Shown: positions 34,428-45,344 of the stretch, piece by piece
Layout of the letters: each line of letters starts with the position of its first letter
Position numbering within the stretch: position 1 is the stretch's first letter
DNA from: Smallanthus sonchifolius
Taxonomy: Eukaryota > Streptophyta > Magnoliopsida > Asterales > Asteraceae
Length of the DNA stretch: 64,000 bases
Assembly: GCA_023525975.1 (NCBI GenBank)
Contig: CM042030.1
Span: 31,118,350 to 31,182,349 of the forward strand
Reading direction: 5' to 3'
The notes under the pieces: model-generated
Databases searched by the model: none
The model's input: the letters and a program-made list of their open reading frames with translations, nothing else
What the model was told of the DNA's origin: nothing
Made by a program: the position numbers and the translations under genes

Positions 34428-35045
34428 ATATGTCTGTCTTATGTTGTAAATAAAAGTCATAAGTAAGCTGCATCCTTTTTGGCTGCTGAGAGGCCTGATC
34501 CTCTGCAGCAAAGGATTTGCCACTGACTGCCTTAAGTTATCAGCAGGAACAAAGTTCCCGCGGATAGCTTTAAAGCCATCAGCAACAACATCCCTGCTGC
34601 AGATCATTGCTTCTATCAGCAGCAATTACGTTTGCTGCTGACAGACTTAACCTACCGCAACAACCAGAGTTGCAGCGGACAGGCTTATTCATCCACAGCA
34701 ACCAAGTTTCCTGCTAATGGGTAATCTTAAGTTCAAATTAACTTTTACCCGCTGTAAAAGAAATTAACGTCAGTCTTTACCATGATTGTCTCGGTGTATT
34801 ACAGCTGTAACAATGAAAAGTAAATAAGGTTGTACTGTACAAGTCATTCTGCTTTTTCTCTAATCTACCGCTATAAGAACAAATCAAATTTTCTTTACCA
34901 CCTCTTCACATTCAATTCAACCCTAACCAACTATCACTTTCACCCTAAGTCCCCACCACATTCAAAGCTCCCCATATTCTCCATACTCTCAAGTCTACAC
35001 CATACTCAAACCATATTCAAATCATCCCTCCAGAATCAAACGGCT
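34428..35045 (+). other. Spacer between gag and accessory ORF with degenerate hairpin words
   Basis: This spacer stands where the polymerase genes would be. From about 34480 to 34720 it carries variants of the LTR word (GCTGCTGAGAGGCCTGATCC, TATCAGCAGCAATTACG, TTGCTGCTGACAGACTTA, GCAGCGGACAGGCTTA). It then becomes a CT/CA-rich leader before the accessory ORF start. The open frame extends upstream of 35046 to 34830, but the ATG at 35046 is the likely start because conserved sequence begins there. Confidence 0.6.
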
Positions 35046-38000
35046 ATGGCAGATATCGACAACCCAGATGACAAGTTTTCCACATACCATAACCTAACAG
35101 CATACCTTACTAAAGGAAAGAAATCCGATGGTTTTGACGATATGATCGATTTCTTATGTCGATCAAAGATCTACTTTGCCCTCACCACCAACCCTACCAT
35201 ATATATCCCTCATATGGAGGATTTCTGGAGAACCGCCGTCTACTCAACCGAACAGGGGATTCCCCAAATCAAAGCCAAAGTAGACGGCAAGAATATCACC
35301 ATCTTGGAAGCTACACTCAGAAAACATCTTAAGCTTCAAGATGTGGGAGCAGCCATCTCATACTCGAAGCACGAATACATGAGGACCTTTGTCTCCATTA
35401 GATACACTGGAAATCAAACCGAGTATACGATAGAAAAGGCGCTAATGGGCCCTCCATGGAAGTATCTCTGCCACACTCTTCTTCAATGCATATCTCAGAA
35501 GAGGAATGGTTGGCATCAGGTAAGCTCTGCACTGGCCTCCGCCTTCCATGGTATGGTCACTAACCAAGGCTTCAATTTTGCACATCTCATTTTTGAGGGT
35601 TTGCGATATAACCTTCAAGAGGGTGCAAAGCAGCAATTTTTCATGTACCCAAGATTCTTGCAGGAAGTTTTCAACCAAGAACTAAAAGAACTTTCAAAAC
35701 CTGCAAGAATCTACATCGTGTTGGGTCATAAAAATAACATTTTTCAAAGCATGAGGACTATTTCCAAAAAGTTCTCAGGGGTTAACGTTCCATTGTTATC
35801 TACAATGCTGAACGTACAAAGTACCCCGGGTGACAGTTCAGCAATCCCACCTGATACTGATCCCACACCCTCCACCTCAAATCCTGAACAACAGTCTGCA
35901 TCCACCATTCGAACCCCTGCGCATACTACTGAGGATGTACAGGCACACAAATTACTTACACCTCGTTTGGATGTTATTGTTCAACCGGAACACAGGGCCC
36001 CGGTTGCAACAACATATACTAGAAAAAGGGGCAAGAGAACTCCTTCTTCTCGTGCCTCCAAGGCCCAAACCCAACCTAAGAGCCCTCACTCAGAATCACA
36101 ACATTCTGTTGAGAATATCATAAGGGAAAACCACATCATTAGGGAGACTCCTTCGGATGCCTCTCTATTAGGATCAGGATCACTTCCCGGATCCGTAGAA
36201 CAGCCCCTTGAGCCCTTCCTTTCTCTTCTGAACTTAAGTGTTGAGGAACCTGATCAAGATGATGTACCTTCTCCAACTACCACTATCTCGAAGGTACTGA
36301 TTGATCTTGCTTCCAAAACACCCAACCCAAGTTCATCTACCCTGAAGGTCCACTCTAGGAGTTATGAAAGAGTGGATGTGGAAGAGGCTGTCACTACTGC
36401 TGGTCCATCAAATGACCAGGAGGACAGTGACAACATTGTTAAGACCTCAACCACGGCAACTCACAGTGAGGATGTTTCCTTGGAAACTCCCTTCACTGAG
36501 AGGAATCCCAGGTGCCAAGAAACCATGGGTGATGGGGATGAAGAGGCAAGGCCTAAGGCCCCATCTGGGTCCAAGGATTCCACAACTGTGGATGAGGACA
36601 GACTGAAACTTCATAACTTGGAATTGACGGCCAGGGTGGCTATGCTAGAGGCTGAAGTGCCCAAACTGAGACACCAAGTCTCTATGCATGAAGCCCATCA
36701 ATGCCCAACTTATACCACTCCCTCTCTTGTATCAGTAGGCACCCAAACTGATGCTTACTTGTCTACTGATGCAACCAAAAAGGGGGAGATGGTCTCAATG
36801 GAGGAAGACACAAACAATCTTGACAACTGGATTCAAGAGCAGGTTGTAATTCAAAGCTCACTATTCAAGCCGGCTTTTGTACAAATTCATGACTTGCCAG
36901 TCTCAGATAACGAAGAAGAAGTGACATCTGAAAACTGGAAGTTGGTCGTCAGGGCTGTTGATGAAATGCTGAATGATGCTGAAGACACAGAACAAACAAA
37001 TATATCATTCAGCATCCTTCCTGAAGCAGCAGCCATCATAAGTCAATCCATTACCCCCCAACTGTTTCAAACTACACAAAAGCTAGAATTTGACTCCATT
37101 CTAGCTTGGGGGTATGATAGAACAGCTAAGAGATTTTGGATTGGATGGGAGTTTAGTGGAGTAGAAGAGCTAAACTGGAACTCTCTCAATGCCCTCCAAG
37201 TCCTACAACTGTATTTAACTGACTGCATCAACACTTCATCAGATCTCTCAGCAGAACTTGCCATTGGCGGGTTCCATGACTTGATGGAGGATAATATACC
37301 CCACTTCGACAGACTAATACAAACAGCAAAACGGGTAGCTTATCCTGAATCTTCGGCGGCAACAGAAAGAAGACTGACTCCTAGAAGACTTGACATTATA
37401 AGGAGCAATCTTCTCACTAAGGAAGAAATTTGCTGCTTAAGAAGATTTCTGTAATCCTTCATTGTCAAAGACTTAGATGTGCTGGGATGGACAAGCACTA
37501 AGTCTCTTGACCACACCTTCTTACTAAGCAACGGCTCCTCTCTCACCATCAACACTAGGAACATCTTGTCACTTCCTACATACTTTCTCTACAAGATCTT
37601 TCAACTCAGGGCAAATATCTGCAATGTCAACTCACTTGAAAGCCAGGCAATGATAGCTACTGTCAGAGCCAAACTTGAACAAGTAGGAAGAATTACTGAG
37701 GAAGTATATGTGTCAAACTCTGACACTGATACTGACTCAGCTTCCCCTCGAGTAGAGATCTGTGCTGCAGCATATGAGTCAAGATCAACTATCAAAGAAA
37801 TGCTGAAAGAAGTCACAAGTCCTGAGTACAAATCGGATGAAACCAATAACCTTCCCTTATCCACCTCTCAATGTGCCAATGAAGCTGAGGCTGAGATCCC
37901 AATAGCAGCACCATCATCTGCTGTTATGGTCAGTGAAGCCGAAGCAGAGGCATCCAATATAAACAAGGGAAAGGGAATTATGACAGATGAAGATGAAGAG

Positions 38001-39349
38001 AGATTGCAAAAAGAGAAAAGAGAGAGGGAAGAGAAAAGAAGAAGAAGAGAAGAAGAGGAGATGGCTGACATTAATAAGGCTCAAGAAAGAAAAGCAGTCA
38101 TTCTCCTCAGAGAACAAACCATCCAGCTGTATGCTAGGCAGCTAGATGAACTGAAAAGAAAGATTCCTACAGTTGACCAGATTAAAGAAGATGCAGCTCT
38201 TGCTCTTCAACTGCAGAAACAATTTAACAGAGAAGAAGAAGAATTGGAGAAGAAGAAGAAAGAAGAAGCTAAGTTCAGAATAACCGATTCTGAACTAGCC
38301 AAAGAAATGAGGGATGAGTGGGTAAAGGCTCTGGTTTCTCAAGGTGAGGATGCAGACTACCTTGAGAAACTATCAAATAAAGAAGTCTACAGAGCCTTTA
38401 TGGGTCAGCAAGGTCAATTGGCAAAGAAGAAACAGGCTGAAGAAGAAGAAAAAGCCAAACAAAAGTCCAAGAAGACCATTGCCTTTAATAAATGGACCCA
38501 TGAAGAAAGGAAGGTCATGATTGACTTCCTTAAGGCTAGAGGAGAGAGTGGACAGAGGCTAGGTCCCATGAACTTCATGAACCTGCAAGCCCTCTACTTC
38601 AAAGTCAAGAAGGATGAGGAAGAAAGATTGGGGAAGAAGGGATCCAAGAAGAGGGTACCTATTCAGGAAGAAAAAGAAACAACAGCAAAGAAACCCAAAC
38701 CTTCTCCCTCACCTACCTCTTCCTCAGTCCAACAACCTTCCACTCTCAACCGCAAACCCTCCACTCCTCCCCCACAAAGTCCAAACCATCCCACCTAGCT
38801 CCCACTCATCAACAGCCTCCCTTAAAGAAATCCAAACCCACACCTAAACCAGAAGACTCAAGATACATAGTTGACTGGGTCTATAATCCACATGATCAAA
38901 GGTTTGAGATCTTCAGGGGGAGAACTGAAAGAAGAAGATCTATCTACAGATCTGTTGATGAAGTTCTACAATTGCCAGATTCAGATCTTAACAGAATTTT
39001 GGAGCTGGGTGAAGCTCATGAGCCTGCAAATGAGGGTGGGAAACTTCTTGTGCTAGCCATCAAACACTACTTCAACCCTAGCAAAGATGTGATCATGGAC
39101 ATCAAACCACTCAAGTCCCACTCTCCATTTGTAAGTTGGTCCTATAATGTTGATTTGGATGAGTTCACTTTAACTGATGTAAGGAAGCAGAAGATGATAT
39201 GTTCAAGCAAAAAAATCTACAAAATGCCACATAAAGACATCAAGACTCTGTCTGCACTTCCACTGAACAATCCCAGCAAGGATCCAAGAGGCTATGAAGT
39301 TGAAAGGGTAGTCTGCCACATGCAAAAGCTTCAGCAGCAAAGTGATTAG
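35046..39349 (+). pseudogene. Long accessory ORF of the nested element
   Basis: ATG at 35046 opens MADIDNPDDKFSTYHNLTAY. A folded-looking N-terminal region of about 230 residues follows, with IDFLCRSKIYFALTTNPTIY, MEDFWRTAVYS, PPWKYLCHTLLQCISQKRNG and MYPRFLQEVFNQELKEL; blocks in the same order occur in copies A and B. A long Ser/Thr/Pro and acidic middle contains a coiled coil (about 36600-36690). TAA at 37452-37454 interrupts the frame, which resumes from 37479 with a Lys/Glu/Arg-rich helix (about 37990-38300). A frameshift near 38790 leads to a conserved C-terminus (RYIVDWVYNPHDQRFEIFRG ... ALPLNNPSKDPRGYEVERVV), stop at 39347-39349. No membrane segment or catalytic motif is evident. I infer an accessory or env-position protein; function is unknown. 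Confidence 0.75.
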
Positions 39350-39381
39350 AAAAATTTGGTCGCATCAGTCTAGGGGGAGTT

Positions 39382-40037
39382 TGTAGAACCAAAGACCGAT
39401 GGCTTCTAAATTATTCTAAGTACAAATGTTGCTGATAGGCTTATCAGCAGCATTCAACACATTTTGCTGCTAATAGGCTTATCAGCAGCATTCAACACAT
39501 GGTGCTGCTGATAGGCCTACAAGCAGCATTCAGCACTTGTTGCTGCTGATAGGCTTATCAGCAGCATCATTCTCATTCTTGCTGCTGATAGCTATGTTCC
39601 ATGAAGACAAATCGTTGCAGCTGACTATCCATGCCAAGCGTCACTGACAACTTTCTGCAAAAGCAACTGACACACTCAAAGCAGAAGGAACCTCAATGGT
39701 GCAACCAATGACGGACGACAATGCTCTTCTCCAGACATGCAAGCAATGATGCATAAAGAAGACGCTTCAATAAAGTTAGCTAGTTTAGCTTTAATGTGTA
39801 AAATTAGCTTTTGTATAAAAGATCAACGGTCTGTGTTCGATCTGATCCTTAGAATCAAGGGTCTGTCTTGATTCTAAGTTAGTATAAATACTATGTAAAC
39901 ACTTCATTGTAAGTGTGCTTCTTCACAGCGATCTTACTAGTATTCTTTCTGTCTATTCGATTACATTTGTGTAGTTGTTATTGTTTCCGCCAATTTCAAC
40001 TAAGAATACAACCATCTTGTAATTTCACGATCCTACA
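39382..40037 (+). repeat. 3' LTR of the nested copia-derived element
   Basis: Near-identical to 30825-31524 apart from point changes and the 44-base gap (near 39929). Preceded by the polypurine CTAGGGGGAGTT and ending GATCCTACA. Confidence 0.9.
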
Positions 40038-40570
40038 ATGATACTACGAGATTTTATTGCCTCAAAGTTCATTGTGTGATATCTATTTCGTTAATATTTC
40101 TATCTAAACCATTCCAACTCCTTTGTGAGGAATGGTAAGTGTTAATACTGTTTCTTAGAACTCAAATTGTTTCTGAGCAACCTACGTACTGATTATACAG
40201 ATAAATATGAACTCACCGGTTGTAACCCCTTTTGTTTACGGGATCCAAGTGATGACATTATCACTTCGAGGTATAGACGACGCCGTTCACTTAACGATAT
40301 GTTCAAAGAGTTTTCCTAAAATAACACTGTTGACATAATATCTACTCAACAGTAACGTTACATTTTTACATGATACATTGACATCACAAATCTTTACACA
40401 TCTAATATCGAAATTTGATGGAATATCCGATTTACTTGCGTATACCAACTACTGTTGGAATGACCTAAAAAATTCTCCCTTAAGAATCCAAAATGGCGTT
40501 AGGATACAAAATCCTAATCCAAGTAAGTATAACAAATTTCGAGGACCAAATTTCTTTAAAGAGGGGAGAA
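40038..40570 (+). other. LARD interior, right part, with polypurine tract
   Basis: Non-coding continuation of 28143-30824 after the nested insertion. It ends in TTCGAGGACCAAATTTCTTT and AAAGAGGGGAGAA (about 40556-40570), the Tekay-type polypurine tract just before the LTR. The 65-codon open stretch at 40378-40575 ends in the LTR and is not a gene. Confidence 0.7.
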
Positions 40571-43500
40571 TGTGACACATATGAAATTTCCGAAATCTAA
40601 AACATAGTGGTTGGGCTAAACCCAACTAGCCCCAATAAGGCCCAATAGAAATCCAAGCCTATTTGAGGCCAAATAAGGATCCAAGCCCGTTAGAGTTCCA
40701 AATTTGCATAATCCAAACATCAAACTAGCCATTCGGTGTCACCTAATGACTCGTTACGCGATCATGAGAATTTAAGAAAGAATAGATGTATGTGCGCGAT
40801 TATGTATATTTAAACGTTTAACGCGCTAGACGCCGGCTTATAAACGGATATGGTGCAGTACGGATACTTAAGATAACAAACTATTAATATTAATTATTAA
40901 TAGTTGTCTAAGAAGTCCGTTAGGATAATTTCACTTGAAATACGCATACGGATACGCAAAACCGCGTTAGACGCGCAAACGGGCAACCTTAATAGTATAA
41001 ATACTACCAACCGGTAAATTGTTACGGAAAGTATTAACACATACTTATTACCAAAAATAACATTTAGAAAGATAATATTAATAATCATAGTACGAGACGT
41101 TAAAATATGATAGATAGATTCAAAAACGCGTTGTTCACCTATAACGACTCGGATATCCCCCGTCAATAAATTATAACGAAATAATCAATTTAGATAATTA
41201 TTTCGTTGTTATTAGTTATTAATTACGAGAAGTAATTAAACCAGAATGATTTTACGCGACGTTACACTAATAACTTACGGGTTGATACGCGATACTGGTA
41301 GGTTGTTTACCCATTTAAAACGCTAGGTATAAAAAGAAAAGGATTTCCTTATCCCTTCATTTGCACAACCTAACACACACACATATGTGTATGAACGAGA
41401 GAGATACAGGAGAGTGAAGGGGGATCCGCCAGCTCAACTCCGGCACCTCCCCTTCGGCGATCGACGGCGGAAACCCGCAACACACGACAGACGGGGCAGC
41501 GGCGGTAATGGGAGGATCGGACCAGACAACTACTAGGGATGGAATCCGTCGTAGGAGTGAGGTTCCAGTGAAGGAAAGGGGCGGCGATGGGCACGGGAAA
41601 GCGGACAGAAGCCGCTACAGGCTGCGACGACGTGGTGGTTCTGATCCCGAGAGACGACAGCGACCAACACCCCTTTCCCCCCCCCCTTCGTGGTTCCGGG
41701 TTTTAACGGGAACTTCGACAACCATGGGTCTTCCCATTCACCAGACAGCTAGGTCTTGAGACACCAACAGGCTCCTTACAAGACCCGGTCAAACGGGAGT
41801 TCCGGCGAGACTCGTCTTTCTAGCCATCCTCGTTTATCCGAAAAGGGCACGGACCACGACAGTCGTCTTAGGAGGCGCTCCCAACCAGCCCAACGCTACC
41901 TTCATCACCTGTTTCAGTCTTCCGGCCAAGATCTGGGATTCCGGTGAGCTTCTTCTCATTTTCTTGTTATTCCGGGATTTAGATCTACACTATTGTACTA
42001 ATTTGTTCTCGGTTTGATGTTCCGTCTAGTCTTCGACGACCATATCTCGTCTTGTAGGGTTGCCAATCGTCCCGATCTACAAGGTTGGAGTTATGTTTTA
42101 TCAAAGTCTAATATATTACATTACGATTAGTTATTGTCGTTAGATCGGTTGAACTTGTGACCGGGTTTCATTCCCGTGTGTTTGTATGGACTTTTGGACA
42201 GGTTGTGGTGAAGACGGGATGACACCCGGATAGGCGGGACTGTTCGGGTCGTTCCCGACGGCCTCGGTTTTCGGTCCACAAACGTCAACGGTGTCATCGG
42301 TCTCCTAAACGGGTCATTTACGAGCGGATTCGTGTACGAGTTAAAAGGTATAAACATGCGCTAAACAATTTACATTTAAGTACAAGGAAACTAAACGCGT
42401 GTGTGATTAAGTTACGTTAAGCCTAAATGATTTGGTAAACGGTAAAAATAAATATTAACCTAACAATTAATATTAACGTTTCGAGTTAACGTGTTGTCAA
42501 TGAGAGGTTTCCTTTCAATTTATATATATAAATTACACAATAAATGACAACGTAAAAGGGTAATGAGTAAGACGAGAATTTTAATACAACTAACGGCCAT
42601 TATATATATGTATATATATACGAATAATAATTGTCACTTTAGCCGTATAAACGGTTACAAGATACTCGTTATATATAAACCGTTGATACTTATTATTTGA
42701 GATAAAACGGATAACGAATACATTTTATATAAACTTGTATATGGGATAATACATATGGACATGTCGAAACTTATACAAATATTACTTTAGCGTTATCAAC
42801 TAAACGAGGGTTTCCTAGACAACAATAATAAATACGCTTATGTTACATATGTAGATAGACATTCAGATCCGAACACACCTATATATATATATATACTTAT
42901 CATACAAAATCGGACAATTAATTGTTAAATATAATATACGAATACAAGAATAAATAAACAAATGACTTTGATGTTTTTGAATATATATATTGATATGAAC
43001 AGTTTCGAAACATAACACGTATAATATCATGAACAAATAGTACAAACGAATATGTATTTATATGTGTTCATATCTCGTTCTAAATGATAGTTAACATATA
43101 TACATAGAATATAACGATATGTTTTGTAAGAAGACAAACTAGTATACGATTACTCGAGACGTTTATATTCAATGAGTAAAGTTATATGTACATATATGTT
43201 TTCGGTTAAAACTCGGATAAATAAAATATGTTAACTGAATGTACTAAACTAAGTATATTTATGCGTATATGTTTACGCAAGTCTGAACAAATCCTAATAA
43301 GTAACGTTTATTCGAGAAATACAATACGGTACAAACATATTTTAAGATTTTGAAACTATATAAATATATGAGTACGTATAAATTTATAACGACTCGTACG
43401 AAGATATTATTAAGTCTTGAAACGGTTTTATTAAGACATAGAGTAGCACACGTTCTGTTAAGAGTCACATGAATACGAAGGATTAATTTTTACCACAAAC

Positions 43501-45032
43501 GCATACAGTTAGACACATTTGGGTGCGTGGCGAATTAACACTTTCAAACATGACTATGGGAACATAATCGAGTTGAGAATACTTGCTTGATCTAATTAAC
43601 TAATATTACCGACCGTTAAACAGACACCGTATATTGAACTGGTAATACCTTTAAGAATCCACAGAGCTCAACCGCACACGTGACAACTTGACGCAAGTTT
43701 AGATTTACCTTATAACATTAGGGTTAGTTCATAAAGCTCTTAAAGTACGTACAGGTATCGTATGACTCGAGTAGGACATAGACCCGCTACTATCGTATTA
43801 CGTGGACTTTGGTTTTCGTTGGTGCATAAAGGATGTTATCACTCCTCCAGGTGAGTTTCACAGCCCCCTTTTAACTTTTAAATGTTTTAGAAACACTGGG
43901 GGGAAAACATACTTGCTTACAAGTTTGAAAATATGAGACATCATTGTTTACTACAGTTGGGAACATCATTGCCTGATACATTCGGGAAAACATAAAACGT
44001 ACTTACAAACATTTTCATATGGTAGCAAGAAAACAAGACCCGACCTTTATTTTTGCATGAGTTAACACATATAGAGCGATGGAAGTCCCCTGACCATCAT
44101 ATTTATAACCATTAGCTATAGGTTAGCCTGGGATTCTATGGATAGTACTATTGGGATTGACACCCCCGGTCATGGTTAGTCGCACTAACCATGGGTCCCT
44201 CTGGCCAAATGACCGCATAGTGTTCAAACATTGCTCGTGAGGTATGAGCGAGGGGCAAAACACCTGTGTCATGGTTTGGTTATGCCTCATGTATGTACAG
44301 ATTATTCGTAATCCTAGCTAGTTTACGGATGGGTCAAACATTACTTGTTTTGTTTATCATATTCATTGAAACATTTTCGGGCAGATGGATCTGCCAATCA
44401 TTTACACACAAATGGTTTTGCCATTCGTTTACTTGCGAAAGTTTTTATCGATGTTTTCAAGGAAAACAGTTTCGTATTATGGCCAAGTACACAGTATCAA
44501 TGTTTTCAGGAAAAAACAACTTATTTTAAGACTATGACGTCATCACATGTTTTCAGTTGGAAAACGACCCATTTTATGACTATGAAGTCATCACGAGTTT
44601 TTATTGGGAAAACGACTCATTTTATGACTACGAAGTCATTACATGTTTTCAGGAAAACAGTTTCATACTATGGCCACTTATACATCATCAAAAGGAAAAC
44701 TGCTTTTCATTGCAATAATTAAACCTGTGAACTCACCAACATTACGTTGACATTTTTAAGTATGTTTTTCAGGTAACACGTAGCTATGGCACGGTTGGAA
44801 TAGGTTAACGATTCAGATTAAAGCCTAGAAGCCGAAGACGTATAACTGTTAAACCTCAAGTCGATTTTGATATATATGGATTTAGGTCAATGTACTATTT
44901 TATGTTAGTATCAAATGATGCTCAACATCTTAGAATTCTTTATTTAGCTTCCGCTGTTGTGTAATGTTACCAATCGTTACAACCTTGATTTATTTATTTA
45001 TTTATTAAGTAAATAAATTTAGGGGTGTGACA
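40571..45032 (+). repeat. 3' LTR of the LARD-like element
   Basis: Matches 23907-28142 end to end, with small differences and one 232-base segment (44023-44254) absent from the 5' copy. That segment includes GGTTAGTCGCACTAACC. Starts TGTGACACATATG, ends GGGGTGTGACA, followed by the TCCAC duplication. The high similarity of the LTRs suggests fairly recent insertion. Confidence 0.9.
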
Positions 45033-45344
45033 TCCACACCCTAGAAATTCTCAAACTAGGCTATCTATAGCAAGTTTACAAGCATCAAAACTATGCTTAC
45101 CGAAACTACTAGTTTCGGTGAAGCATTTACAAGTGTGATAAGCCTGCCGAAACTAAATTATCTATTGAAACTACTAGTTTCGATTGAACAAGCCTCAATC
45201 GAAACTAATTAGTTTCGATGGCCCAGACTTTGAAATAAAACAGGAAATTACATTAAAATGAAAATACTAGTAAATAAACTAACTAAACAATGTTCAAAAG
45301 AAATACATTGATGATAAGAACTTATACAATAATAAGACTCTACA
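45033..45344 (-). repeat. Proximal part of the LTR of copia-derived copy A
   Basis: On the minus strand the LTR starts TGTAGAGTC at 45344, just after the polypurine CTTAGGGGGAGAT, and runs to 45033, where the LARD is inserted. It contains palindromic words ACCGAAACTACTAGTTTCGG (45099-45118) and ATCGAAACTAATTAGTTTCG (45198-45217). It continues at 23906-23660. Confidence 0.9.

Larger units (their letters stand above)
30825..40037 (+). mobile_element. Nested copia-derived element with gag and accessory ORF, no pol
   Basis: Two LTRs of 700 and 656 bases (TGTAGAACC...GATCCTACA), a tRNA-iMet primer site and a polypurine tract (CTAGGGGGAGTT, about 39371-39382) define a 9.2-kb element. Flanking pentamers are ATAAT (30820-30824) and ATGAT (40038-40042), a target duplication with one change. 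Inside are a broken copia-type gag and a long accessory ORF. Protease, integrase, RT and RNase H are absent. The gag wording and the 3' accessory ORF point to SIRE/Maximus-type copia ancestry. Confidence 0.85.
23907..45032 (+). mobile_element. LARD-like Tekay-derived element with nested copia-derived element
   Basis: A complete insertion flanked by TCCAC (23902-23906 and 45033-45037). It has two very similar LTRs of 4236 and 4462 bases, a tRNA-iMet primer site after the left LTR and a polypurine tract before the right one. The interior, excluding the nested element at 30825-40037, is about 3.2 kb and shows no gag or polymerase motif. Primer site, polypurine phrase (TTTCGAGGACCAAATTTCTT) and TGTGACA ends are Tekay-like. 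Movement would need proteins from an autonomous relative. It sits inside the LTR of copy A. Confidence 0.85.

Noticed and set aside
37340..38117. Minus-strand ORFs opposite the accessory ORF
   Set aside because: Shadows of the Lys/Glu-rich plus-strand reading, giving Ser/Leu/Phe-rich chance frames.
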